The notes beneath the pieces are model-generated. The model worked only from the letters and a program-made list of their open reading frames with translations. It was not told the origin of the DNA and did no database searches. A DNA stretch of 64,000 nucleotides. Source: Neptunicella sp048268085 (GTDB lineage Bacteria > Pseudomonadota > Gammaproteobacteria > Enterobacterales > Alteromonadaceae). This document shows, piece after piece, positions 27,407 through 35,517 of the stretch; position 1 is the first letter of the stretch; every line of letters begins with the position of its first letter. Made by a program: the position numbers and the translations under genes. The DNA lies in assembly GCF_048268085.1 (NCBI RefSeq), contig NZ_JBLWWF010000005.1, positions 62,001 through 126,000 on the forward strand, written 5' to 3'.

Positions 27407-27453
27407 AGTAATTCCTAAAATTTAGTTGGGTTAAATCATTTCTAGTCACCTTT

Positions 27454-27470
27454 CGCAATTATCAGGCCAA
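27454..27470 (-). promoter_or_regulatory. Sigma-54 promoter of the ric (ytfE) gene
   Basis: Reading the minus strand, TTGGCCTGATAATTGCG has GG and GC 10 bp apart (27468-27467 and 27456-27455), fitting the -24/-12 sigma-54 consensus. Transcription would start near 27443, 37 nt before the ATG at 27406. The activator is almost certainly the divergently encoded NorR. Confidence 0.8.
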
Positions 27471-27511
27471 TACTACCCACTTTGATTTATATAGCTTTTA
27501 TGACCCGTATG

Positions 27512-27564
27512 GTAAATTTAACCTAAATAATTTAGGGTCAAATGTACCAGTAGGTAAAAATAAC
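27512..27564. promoter_or_regulatory. Three NorR-type enhancer sites (GT-N7-AC)
   Basis: Three copies of the NorR core GT-N7-AC occur in the ric-norR gap: GTAAATTTAAC (27512-27522), GTCAAATGTAC (27537-27547) and GTAAAAATAAC (27554-27564). Their centres lie about 74, 99 and 116 bp upstream of the predicted ric start, comparable with the three-site arrangement known for E. coli norR-norVW. The last site touches the norR ATG at 27566, so NorR may also repress its own gene. Confidence 0.75.
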
Positions 27565-27565
27565 C

Positions 27566-29092
27566 ATGTTGAAAGAAAGTTTAATTGCAGATTTGGTTAC
27601 CGACCTCCCTGCTGCTATAAGATTGCAGCGTTTAGTCAGCACTCTGGCGAACTATTTTGGATGCGGTGCAGTTGGGCTATTGAAACTAGAACACGAAGTA
27701 TTAAAACCTGTAGCAATGTATGGATTAGCAAGCGAAGCTCAAGGTCGTCGCTTTATTGTTGCCCAGCATCCTAGATTAACAACCATTTTAGCAAGCCGTA
27801 ATCCTGTCAGATTTGATCCTGATTCCGAACTACCTGATCCGTACGATGGATTACTGCTGGATCAGCCAGGCGAGGCATTACCCGTACACGACTGCATGGG
27901 GATCTCAATTTACATTGAGGGGCGCTGCTGGGGAGTGCTTACACTGGATGCGCTTCATGCAGGGAGTTTCAGCCAAACGACCATACTTGAGCTACAAAGT
28001 TATAGTCTACTAGTAGAGGCGGCTGTAAGAATGACTGAACTGGAACAGTCTAATCGCGATTTGCGTTTAAATCATCAGGTGAATGATCAACCATTTTCAC
28101 CCACCAGTCAGCGCTATGAACTAATAGGACAAAGCAAAGCTTTGCAGCAAATCTTACAAGAACTAGCAGTAGTCGCGAATTCTGACTTGCCGGTACTATT
28201 GCTTGGAGAAACCGGTGTAGGTAAGGAGTTATTTGCCCGACAACTACATCGCAGTTCTGCACGAGCCAATAAACCACTCGTGTATATAAACTGTGCTGCC
28301 TTACCAGAAAACTTGGCAGAAAGTGAATTATTTGGCCATAACAAAGGCGCTTTTTCTGGTGCTCATAATGAACGCGCTGGACGGTTCGAAGCGGCAGATG
28401 GCGGAACCCTGTTTTTAGATGAAGTAGGTGAATTACCGCTAGTTGTGCAAGCTAAACTATTACGGGTGCTGCAAAACGGTGAAATCCAGCGGTTGGGCTC
28501 AGATAAAACCAAATTAGTTGATGTACGCTTAGTGGCTGCCACTAATCGTGATTTGAAAGAACAGATTAAAAATGGAGAATTCCGCGCTGACTTATACCAT
28601 CGTTTGTCGGTTTATCCGCTGCCTATTCCTCCGTTACGCGAAAGAGTAGAAGATATACCTTTGTTAGCAGGACATTTTTTGGAATTAAATCGTAGCAGAT
28701 TGGGATTGCGAGCTTTGCGTCTGGACAGTGAGGCAGAATTAACTTTACTGAGCTATAACTGGCCGGGGAATGTTCGAGAACTGGAACATGTAATAAGTCG
28801 TGCAGCAATCAAAGCATTAAGTCAGGGAGCTTCACGTAGCGACATTGTTACGCTTGGTTCGACACTACTAGACATAGATAGCCAAGTACCTGTAGCGACT
28901 CATCACGTTATTAACGAACCGTTACAGCAAACAGGGATTAGTTTGAAACAGGCTGTACAACAGGTGCAATTGCAAATGATTAAACGGACCTTAGAACAAT
29001 ATGATGGAAATTGGTCTCAGGCAGCTAAACAATTGGACGTGGATCCCAGTAATTTGCACAAATTGGCACAACGATTAGGTTTAAAAGCCTAG
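27566..29092 (+). CDS. norR: Nitric oxide-sensing sigma-54 activator NorR
   Basis: This 508-residue regulator has the NorR plan: an N-terminal GAF domain (about 20-165) with the DCMGISIY segment that carries the NO-sensing Cys, an AAA+ domain with Walker A GETGVGKE and Walker B GGTLFLDEVGE, and a Fis-type C-terminal helix-turn-helix (WSQAAKQLDVDPSNLHKLA). The sigma-54 contact loop reads GAFSGA instead of GAFTGA, a Thr-to-Ser change. NO binding to iron in the GAF domain relieves repression and activates sigma-54 promoters; here ric is the clear target and norB is a likely one. Confidence 0.92.
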   Translation: MLKESLIADLVTDLPAAIRLQRLVSTLANYFGCGAVGLLKLEHEVLKPVAMYGLASEAQGRRFIVAQHPRLTTILASRNPVRFDPDSELPDPYDGLLLDQPGEALPVHDCMGISIYIEGRCWGVLTLDALHAGSFSQTTILELQSYSLLVEAAVRMTELEQSNRDLRLNHQVNDQPFSPTSQRYELIGQSKALQQILQELAVVANSDLPVLLLGETGVGKELFARQLHRSSARANKPLVYINCAALPENLAESELFGHNKGAFSGAHNERAGRFEAADGGTLFLDEVGELPLVVQAKLLRVLQNGEIQRLGSDKTKLVDVRLVAATNRDLKEQIKNGEFRADLYHRLSVYPLPIPPLRERVEDIPLLAGHFLELNRSRLGLRALRLDSEAELTLLSYNWPGNVRELEHVISRAAIKALSQGASRSDIVTLGSTLLDIDSQVPVATHHVINEPLQQTGISLKQAVQQVQLQMIKRTLEQYDGNWSQAAKQLDVDPSNLHKLAQRLGLKA

Positions 29093-29098
29093 TTGAAA

Positions 29099-29506
29099 TT
29101 AGTGAAATTTACTCCAAGAACATTGCCCACTTCTCTTTGTAGTACTTAGTACATCGTGATGTATGATTTTTAAAAGCTTGTAAGCATCATGTAAACTGTA
29201 ATCTTGATGCTCAATTTTTTTATAACCCAATGACGTCAGTTCGATATGCCACTCCGGCGATACACCAATCGTTGACAATGTTTTTTTAACACACATTAAA
29301 GGACAACCATCAATGGCTAAGATCGGCCTTCCTGACTTGGCTATTCTGACTAGTGGTTTGACTTTGCCACCGACCCCTGCAATACAGGACATCTGCGCCG
29401 AGCCTTCCCGATCAAGAGTGACAGCTACATCATTGGCAAGTTGCGCTAAATTGGAACAACCGGAGCATGCATAAACTAACGTTTTCTGCCGACAATCAAT
29501 TTTCAT
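29099..29506 (-). CDS. Putative zinc-binding DGC-domain protein
   Basis: The chosen ATG at 29506 has GGAGA 7 bp upstream and gives about 135 residues; the frame is open further upstream. It contains the Cys patterns YACSGCSN near residue 15, a central SCIAG and DGCPLMCVKK (about 67-76), which fit the DGC/putative zinc-binding family of unknown function. Such genes are common in anaerobic and denitrification clusters. An Fnr-type box and a TATACT -10 element lie ahead of it, so expression should rise without oxygen. Whether it binds zinc or an Fe-S cluster is unclear. Confidence 0.75.
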   Translation of the reverse strand: MKIDCRQKTLVYACSGCSNLAQLANDVAVTLDREGSAQMSCIAGVGGKVKPLVRIAKSGRPILAIDGCPLMCVKKTLSTIGVSPEWHIELTSLGYKKIEHQDYSLHDAYKLLKIIHHDVLSTTKRSGQCSWSKFH

Positions 29507-29552
29507 ATCAAGTTCTCCCATGACGCCGAAGGTAATAATTAAGGGAGTAACG

Positions 29553-29595
29553 AGTATAAATACTGGGCTGCTAGTTTTAATTTGATACAAGTCAA
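29553..29595 (-). promoter_or_regulatory. Fnr-type class II promoter for the DGC gene
   Basis: TTGATACAAGTCAA (29582-29595) matches the TTGAT-N4-ATCAA Fnr consensus in 9 of 10 positions. On the minus strand TATACT (29558-29553) gives a -10 element with a start near 29546, which places the Fnr box centre at about -42, the class II position. The target gene starts at 29506. An Fnr, Anr or Dnr-type protein could bind. Confidence 0.7.
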
Positions 29596-29607
29596 TATTA
29601 GAGACGC

Positions 29608-29627
29608 CCTACCACTTTAAGGGTAGG
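29608..29627. repeat. Short inverted repeat after nnrS
   Basis: CCTACC (29608-29613) and GGTAGG (29622-29627) form a small hairpin 2 bp past the nnrS stop. The same stretch, TACCACTTTAAGGGTA, has the 7-2-7 layout of NarL/NarP sites, with mismatches to the heptamer consensus. It could be a weak terminator or a regulator site for the next gene. Confidence 0.35.
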
Positions 29628-29628
29628 A

Positions 29629-30831
29629 TTAACCTGGTCTGCCATCTGGCCTGGGTGTGGTTAAAATTGGGAAATAAACCAGCACATATAGCAAATACGC
29701 CACCACCCAAGTGATAATGCCGAATGTTAACCATTGCATGGTCAGGCTAGGCCAAATCCCTATCAGCAAAGTACGAATACCCGCTGCCAAAATAACCAAT
29801 AAAAAAGCAAACGACATAATTGTTTTGGGCTTAATGATTCGGCCACTGTGACCCAATGATACACGGGAAATCATGCTTAAAATCATCAACCCCATAGCAC
29901 CAGCTGTAAAAACATGAAGGGCAATGCTATTACTGATATTGGCTCCGGCATAGCGAGCGCTGTATAAAGCTAATCCACATGGAATAAACCAATAAGCCAA
30001 ATGTAACGACCATAATAAAGGTACTTTCAACGTAATCCAGATTTTCCAACGTAAGCAACGTAAAGCGGTAAATAGTGCACTGATAGCAAACAAACCACTC
30101 ATGACAACAGGAGGTACGTCATTATCCAACATAAAAAAATGTAATATAAAAATAAGCCACAATGATCCTAATGCAGCAATATCCAACCATTTGATTGCGG
30201 TAACTTTTGTCGTTAAGGTGCCATTGGCCGTAAACATAGGTAATACGCGCCCGCCGACAATGGCCATCAATAACGTTATCAACCAGACGGCATTTTGAGC
30301 ACCTAACAATTGGATGTCATGCCGTTGAGTTGCAACGCCAAAATACATCATGGCGTTACAGAAAGTTAGCAACAACAACACGGGTACAAAAAACAGGTTA
30401 CGCTGTTGTTTGGCTTGAATCAGAGGGCGTGCCAGTAATATGGCGCTCACAGGTAAAAAACTTAAGTCGACAGCAGCAACAAAGTATATCGACAGATTCT
30501 GACCAAATAACAATAACAGACGCCCGCTTAACCACAAGAGCGTAATAAAAAGCAGCGTTTTATTATGAGGGGCTCGCAGCCCGGTCCAGTTCTGAACAGC
30601 AGTCAGCAAAAAACCAATCACAATAGCACAAACAAACCCGAACAACATTTCATGGCTGTGCCAAAACAGGATATTGGCAAACGGGTAAAGTTGTATATGG
30701 CCGGTCAGTGCTAAGCCCCACAATGCCATAGCAATGACGCTAAATATCGCACCAAACAGGAACATAGGGCGAAATGCCTGGCGAAGTAAAGGAAACAATT
30801 TTTGTTCTGCTGCAAGATCTGTTATTTGCAT
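29629..30831 (-). CDS. nnrS: NnrS family haem-copper membrane protein
   Basis: The chosen ATG at 30831 gives about 400 residues (MQITDLAAEQKLFPLLRQAF); the frame is open 46 codons upstream, but these overlap ubiV and do not look like NnrS. The protein has about 12 membrane segments and NnrS-type motifs: FRPMFLFGAIF, LFWHSHEMLFGFV, MAIVGGRVLPMFTANG and ALHVFTAGAMGLMILSMISR, with conserved His residues for haem and copper. NnrS helps cells tolerate nitric oxide. It follows ubiU and ubiV on the same strand, probably in one operon. Confidence 0.9.
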   Translation of the reverse strand: MQITDLAAEQKLFPLLRQAFRPMFLFGAIFSVIAMALWGLALTGHIQLYPFANILFWHSHEMLFGFVCAIVIGFLLTAVQNWTGLRAPHNKTLLFITLLWLSGRLLLLFGQNLSIYFVAAVDLSFLPVSAILLARPLIQAKQQRNLFFVPVLLLLTFCNAMMYFGVATQRHDIQLLGAQNAVWLITLLMAIVGGRVLPMFTANGTLTTKVTAIKWLDIAALGSLWLIFILHFFMLDNDVPPVVMSGLFAISALFTALRCLRWKIWITLKVPLLWSLHLAYWFIPCGLALYSARYAGANISNSIALHVFTAGAMGLMILSMISRVSLGHSGRIIKPKTIMSFAFLLVILAAGIRTLLIGIWPSLTMQWLTFGIITWVVAYLLYVLVYFPILTTPRPDGRPG

Positions 30832-30886
30832 CGTTAATTTCGTCCTGTTACGAGTAATAATGCTAGAAATCGATATTAATATCTCA

Positions 30887-31774
30887 TTAAGCTGATACCA
30901 TGCCAGCCAACTGTAGCCAATAACCGTTACTCTCCGTTGGGGACAACGGAATCGGGGCTTCACCGTCAATGTTGGCTTTAAATTTTGCTAGCCAATCAAA
31001 CGTACCTTCAGGCTGAGGATTTAAACGAACAATATCAACATCGTTCCCCATATCTGGTAATTGATTAATCAAATTATAGCGATATCCTGATTGAGTCTGG
31101 ATACCATTTAATACAAAAACAGAGGTTCCATCCTGACTTTTCACTTCCCTTCCTTGCGGATAATGGATACAACACAGTTCACATTGGTCTTTGCTACGGT
31201 TTTCCGATCGCGCGGTAAAACAGCGACCACTCCAAGCCAAAGGTAAGTGACCAAAAGCCAAGACCTCTGTCTCGAAACAATCTCGAATATCGCGAATAAC
31301 ACTTTTCGACAATAGTGTATGTAACCAGTATTGCGACAACTCTACCGGCATTACCCAACGCGTTAATCCCATGCCCACCAAGCGGCGCAGACTATGCTGG
31401 TTATAGCAGTTAATCGCGGCCCCAGCGACAAAAGGTAAAGCATTCTCCTGCAACATAGCGATAACACCAACATCATTGGCTTCCAGCAAAAATTCACCAT
31501 TATCGACATACTTACGTAGCTCACGTAGCTCATTTGGGGCCTCAATCAGTGTCATCGACGATAAGCACACTTGTTTTCCTGCTTCGCGTAACATATGTGC
31601 CAAACGCATAAAATCATTAAATTTCAGTTCACGTCTTTTGCTACATACAGTTTCGCCCAAATAAATAATATCGATGTCAGATTCAGCGGCTTCTTCGTAA
31701 AAAGCCTGCATTTGTTGTTTTGGCCAAAAATACTGAACGGGGCCGAGTGAGAACAGCATAGTTTTTATTTCCAT
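30887..31774 (-). CDS. ubiV: Oxygen-independent ubiquinone hydroxylation protein UbiV (U32 family)
   Basis: This 295-residue U32-family protein carries the UbiV Cys pattern (VCSKRREL near 44, then GRCFTARSENRSKDQCELCC near 183-202), which holds a 4Fe-4S cluster. UbiV forms a complex with UbiU that hydroxylates ubiquinone precursors without oxygen. It overlaps ubiU by 10 bp, as expected for partners, and nnrS follows. UbiT is encoded divergently nearby, so the full anaerobic UbiT/U/V set is present. Confidence 0.9.
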   Translation of the reverse strand: MEIKTMLFSLGPVQYFWPKQQMQAFYEEAAESDIDIIYLGETVCSKRRELKFNDFMRLAHMLREAGKQVCLSSMTLIEAPNELRELRKYVDNGEFLLEANDVGVIAMLQENALPFVAGAAINCYNQHSLRRLVGMGLTRWVMPVELSQYWLHTLLSKSVIRDIRDCFETEVLAFGHLPLAWSGRCFTARSENRSKDQCELCCIHYPQGREVKSQDGTSVFVLNGIQTQSGYRYNLINQLPDMGNDVDIVRLNPQPEGTFDWLAKFKANIDGEAPIPLSPTESNGYWLQLAGMVSA

Positions 31775-32757
31775 TTTCGGTGATAGGCACCCAATGTTGT
31801 TTGGCTCCCCTCAGACAATGATGAGAGAATATTCTGCCATTCTTGTTGTACAACAAAACGTTCCGGATCATTCTTTAATGCATCAATGGCAGCCCGCCAA
31901 ACTCGGGTAATTTGAGCTACATAGGCAGGGCTACGCTGACGACCTTCTATTTTTAGCGAGCGGATACCCTCTTTATATAACACCGGTAATAAATCCAGTG
32001 TATTCAGGCTGGTAGGTTCCTCCAGAGCATGATATGTATCGTCTCCAACACTAAAACGCCCTTTGCACAAAGTGGGGTAACCGGCGGTTTCATTAGGGGC
32101 AAACCGATCTATCAGAATACCGTTTAGTCGCGACTCCAGTGTGCCATTATTGTCCTGCCAACGAACATGAGTTGCCGGAGAACAAGCCCCAGCAGTGTTG
32201 GGAGACTCTCCTGTCATATAAGAACTTAAATAACACCGTCCTTCTGCCATAATGCACAAACTACCAAAGGCAAAAACCTCCAGATCGATATTACAACTAT
32301 GTGCCAGAGCGCGAACTTGCTGAATAGAAAGGACTCTTGGTAACACTACTCGACTAATGTCAAATTGACGATAAAAGTCTATAGCTGCTGCATTGGTGGC
32401 AGAAGCTTGTACAGACAAATGGCGCTCTATTTTGGGGTACCGTTCCGCTGCATAAGCCAGTACGGCAATATCCGCCAAAATCAACACATCGACACCGGCC
32501 TCAACAGCACAATCAACTGCCTTTTGCCAACGTTGCCAATTATCAGGATGAGCAAAGGTATTAATTGCAACATGCAATTTTTTATTATGTGCATGTACAA
32601 ATTTTACCGCTTCATACAGTTTTGCATCATCGAAATTTAAGCCAGCAAAATGACGGGCGTTAGTATCGTTTTTTAAACCGATATAAATAGCATCGGCACC
32701 ATGTTCGATAGCTGTTTTTAATGCTGGCATACTGCCTGCCGGGCATAACAACTCCAT
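31765..32757 (-). CDS. ubiU: Oxygen-independent ubiquinone hydroxylation protein UbiU (U32 family)
   Basis: The 330-residue protein starts MELLCPAGSMPALKTAIEHG, the classic U32 N-terminus, and contains the four-Cys cluster pattern FGSLCIMAEGRCYLSSY, AGACSPATHV and YPTLCKGRFS. The LKIEGRQRSPAYV signature follows near the end. UbiU partners with UbiV in anaerobic ubiquinone synthesis, which denitrifiers need because the normal monooxygenases use oxygen. The gene lies head to head with ubiT and overlaps ubiV. Confidence 0.92.
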   Translation of the reverse strand: MELLCPAGSMPALKTAIEHGADAIYIGLKNDTNARHFAGLNFDDAKLYEAVKFVHAHNKKLHVAINTFAHPDNWQRWQKAVDCAVEAGVDVLILADIAVLAYAAERYPKIERHLSVQASATNAAAIDFYRQFDISRVVLPRVLSIQQVRALAHSCNIDLEVFAFGSLCIMAEGRCYLSSYMTGESPNTAGACSPATHVRWQDNNGTLESRLNGILIDRFAPNETAGYPTLCKGRFSVGDDTYHALEEPTSLNTLDLLPVLYKEGIRSLKIEGRQRSPAYVAQITRVWRAAIDALKNDPERFVVQQEWQNILSSLSEGSQTTLGAYHRKWK

Positions 32758-32864
32758 TCGGTTACCTTTGTTCCAGAATCACTGTACTACCTCTGAGAGG
32801 TTATTTTCACAGTGTGCGAATTATGCTTTTATTATACGATGTTATTCTTGAAATTTGAGCGTAT

Positions 32865-33413
32865 ATGATTGATATTAAAAGAGTTAACCACAAAGTGGTA
32901 GTAGGCCTACCTACTTTTATGCGGACAATTAACCGCTATGCTCCCCCTCTTTTACAGGTTCATTTGTTAAACTTGGTATTCAACCAATTTTTTCGTGCTG
33001 AGTGCAGGCAAGGTGACCTGGATTTTCTAAACAACAAAACGTTGGTTATTGATGTGTATGACTATCAACTGGCTTTTGGTATTAGCCTGCAACAAGGAAG
33101 GCTCAAAGTCTGTGTATCTCCTACAAATGAGGATTTGCTTATTAGGGCCAGTTCAGTTGAATTTCTTGCCATGATCAATAACAGCGTGGATCCGGACACG
33201 CTATTTTTTCAGCGACGTCTGGTAATGTTGGGGGATACTGAGCTGGGCTTATATTGTAAAAATTTGCTGGATAGCATCGATAATAAACGATTTCCACGTT
33301 TACTGTCCTACGGATTGGACTGGTTGGTACAACAGCAAGGTTCATTTAAAACGGAAATGAGATCGAACGACTGCGGACAACTCCAGGATATATACGGCGA
33401 AGTAAAAAGGTAA
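32865..33413 (+). CDS. ubiT: Anaerobic ubiquinone accessory factor UbiT (SCP2 domain)
   Basis: This 182-residue protein has an SCP2-like sterol-carrier domain (about 45-150; LVIDVYDYQLAFGISL, then SVEFLAMINNSVDPDTLFFQRRL), the lipid-binding fold of UbiT/YhbT. UbiT is thought to carry hydrophobic ubiquinone intermediates during anaerobic synthesis. It is divergent from ubiU with a 107-bp gap and ends 2 bp before hemN, so it is probably co-transcribed with hemN. Confidence 0.9.
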   Translation: MIDIKRVNHKVVVGLPTFMRTINRYAPPLLQVHLLNLVFNQFFRAECRQGDLDFLNNKTLVIDVYDYQLAFGISLQQGRLKVCVSPTNEDLLIRASSVEFLAMINNSVDPDTLFFQRRLVMLGDTELGLYCKNLLDSIDNKRFPRLLSYGLDWLVQQQGSFKTEMRSNDCGQLQDIYGEVKR

Positions 33414-33415
33414 TT

Positions 33416-34771
33416 ATGATGGAATGGGATCCCAAACTCATTAGTAAATACAATATTAACGGTCCGCGCTATACGTCTTATCCAACAGCACTAGCACTGG
33501 AAAGCAAATTTGACCGGAACAATATTGCACGTGCAATCAAAACTGCTGCAACAGAATTGAGCCTTTATATTCATATCCCATTTTGTCACAAATTATGCTT
33601 TTACTGTGGCTGCAATAAAGTCATTACCCGTCATCAACATAAAGCCGAAATCTATTTGGATGCACTCGCACAAGAAATGCTCCTTTACTCGGCGTTACTA
33701 AGTCATAAACGTATTAATCAGCTTCATCTCGGTGGCGGTACACCTACCTTCTTAACAGAAGAGCAATTGACTCGTTTGATGACATTGGTCAAACAGCATT
33801 TTGTATTAAATTCAGATGCAGAAATCAGTATCGAAATTGATCCTCGGAGTTGCAGTGATCAAAAACTGATTCACTTGCGTCAACTGGGGTTTAACCGTGT
33901 CAGTTATGGGGTTCAGGATCTAGATGAAAAAGTACAGATTGCTATTAATCGGGTACAAGATACTGATTTGATTCGTCATCAAGTCAAGCTGAGCCGAGAG
34001 TTAGGTTTTGACTCGATAAATTTAGATTTGATTTACGGTTTACCCTTTCAGCATCCCGATAGCTTTAGTCAAACACTCAAAGAAATTATTGCGCTGGAAC
34101 CAGACCGTGTTTCACTATTTAGTTATGCACATTTACCTGATCGGTTTGCCGCACAACGAAAACTGGATAACGCCAATCTACCCAATGCACCACTAAAATT
34201 ACAGTTACAGCAATTAGGTATTAAGGCTTTTGTAAATGCAGGATACCAGTTTATTGGTATGGATCATTTTGCTAAACCGAATGACACACTTGCTCTCGTT
34301 CAACGACAAGGAAAATTACAGCGTAATTTTCAAGGCTATACCACTACCGGACAAGATGCACTAATCGGGTTAGGGGTGTCCAGTATTAGTCAAGTCAATG
34401 GCATCTTATGGCAAAATAGTAAAGAATTACCCATCTATTACCAACACATCAACAGCGGATGTTTGCCTGCAGAGCGTGGTTTTAGTTTGAATAACGACGA
34501 TAAAATACGTGCTGCATTGATCAGCCAATTGATTTGTCATTTCGAATTGGATATCGAGTCATATTGTCAGCAATGGAAAATTGACCGGTTTGATTTGTAC
34601 TTTGAAATGGAATTACAGCGCTTGCAACCGTTTATTAAGGACAAAATGGTTCAAATGAACTCTAACAAAATCGTTGTTACCCCTCTCGGACGTCTGTGGG
34701 TCAGAAGTATCTGCGCATGTTTTGATGCGTACCTGCAACAAAGCCAACAGCGTTATTCCAAAGTGGTATAA
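33416..34771 (+). CDS. hemN: Oxygen-independent coproporphyrinogen III oxidase HemN
   Basis: This 451-residue radical SAM enzyme converts coproporphyrinogen III to protoporphyrinogen IX without oxygen. The cluster motif is CHKLCFYCGC near residue 57, followed by HLGGGTPTFL and EIDPRS; the N-terminus YNINGPRYTSYPTA is diagnostic for true HemN rather than HemW. The start has two adjacent ATGs (33416, 33419). It follows ubiT by 2 bp. Haem is needed for NarI, NorB and cytochromes of nitrate respiration. Confidence 0.95.
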   Translation: MMEWDPKLISKYNINGPRYTSYPTALALESKFDRNNIARAIKTAATELSLYIHIPFCHKLCFYCGCNKVITRHQHKAEIYLDALAQEMLLYSALLSHKRINQLHLGGGTPTFLTEEQLTRLMTLVKQHFVLNSDAEISIEIDPRSCSDQKLIHLRQLGFNRVSYGVQDLDEKVQIAINRVQDTDLIRHQVKLSRELGFDSINLDLIYGLPFQHPDSFSQTLKEIIALEPDRVSLFSYAHLPDRFAAQRKLDNANLPNAPLKLQLQQLGIKAFVNAGYQFIGMDHFAKPNDTLALVQRQGKLQRNFQGYTTTGQDALIGLGVSSISQVNGILWQNSKELPIYYQHINSGCLPAERGFSLNNDDKIRAALISQLICHFELDIESYCQQWKIDRFDLYFEMELQRLQPFIKDKMVQMNSNKIVVTPLGRLWVRSICACFDAYLQQSQQRYSKVV

Positions 34772-34899
34772 ATTAACAAGCTACTCTCGCTGCTTATACT
34801 ATCGCGATGAAAAATGGCGAAGCAATATTTTATGGATACCAGTCTGTCCAACACAACGGTAATCCACTCCCATTGAACGCAGGAGTTACCTCATGCGTT

Positions 34900-35304
34900 T
34901 TAATAAAGTGAAACTAGTTCTCCCTGCTTATTAAACGTCAGAAACTCATTTATCATGCCATTTTGAATTTTTTCAGTCATCATTTTCAGAGGTTGACTAG
35001 CTTCATCACTATTGGGGGAAAAACCGCCTCGACCAGCCAACGCTGAAACAAATGCAATATCCCAATTAACACCTATGACATTAGATTCTGACACCAGCAC
35101 TTTAAAATCAGTCACTTCTTCAGGTAATTTATCTACACACAACACGGGAGATAAGGTACCACCTTTGCCCTGTTCGAAATTATCTTTTTGCTTGTGGGTA
35201 TAACCCGCAGGTAACTCGGCTTTAGCAAAAACAAATAACAAGCGCTGAGGTTCGCTTTGCATGCCCGCGGCAAGCAGTAAATCTGAATAAGATTCAATAT
35301 TCAT
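34900..35304 (-). CDS. Conserved protein of unknown function (often named ribonucleotide reductase subunit alpha)
   Basis: This 134-residue protein resembles a family commonly labelled ribonucleotide reductase subunit alpha, although it is far too small to be one. Recognisable segments are QSEPQRLLFVFAKAELP, LSPVLCVDKLPEEV and GRGGFSPNSDEASQPL. It has no membrane span. It is isolated, with 128 bp before it and about 210 bp after the start. I would treat the label as a historical misnomer; the function is unknown. Confidence 0.65.
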   Translation of the reverse strand: MNIESYSDLLLAAGMQSEPQRLLFVFAKAELPAGYTHKQKDNFEQGKGGTLSPVLCVDKLPEEVTDFKVLVSESNVIGVNWDIAFVSALAGRGGFSPNSDEASQPLKMMTEKIQNGMINEFLTFNKQGELVSLY

Positions 35305-35461
35305 GTAAAAACCATATTGTGTATATCGGATATTAGTGTAACAAAATTACCCGTCCTGACAGAGTTGAATTAATGAGTACCTCTTCTGGGATAGTGATTG
35401 CTCTGCACAATTTAACGAATGGTTTATCCTTTCGAGCCATATTAGCCAGATTGTTGAGTTA

Positions 35462-35490
35462 ACAGACGTCACGATAACGGTGACGCCTGT
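35462..35490. terminator. Stem-loop after norB
   Basis: ACAG-A-CGTCAC and GTGACG-C-CTGT pair around a 7-nt loop (GATAACG), with one mismatch. It lies 28 bp past the norB stop (35518), where a transcript end is expected, but no T-run follows on the minus strand, so it may need Rho or act as a stabiliser. Confidence 0.4.
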
Positions 35491-35517
35491 AAATAATCGA
35501 CATTCTCTGAAATAGCG

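Noticed and set aside
30832..30969. 46-codon N-terminal extension of nnrS
   Set aside because: It overlaps the end of ubiV and does not resemble NnrS; the ATG at 30831 fits the family start.
32788..32803. TACCTCTGAGAGGTTA near the ubiU-ubiT gap as a NarL 7-2-7 site
   Set aside because: The arms pair only with 7-1-7 spacing and the second heptamer does not fit; could be chance.
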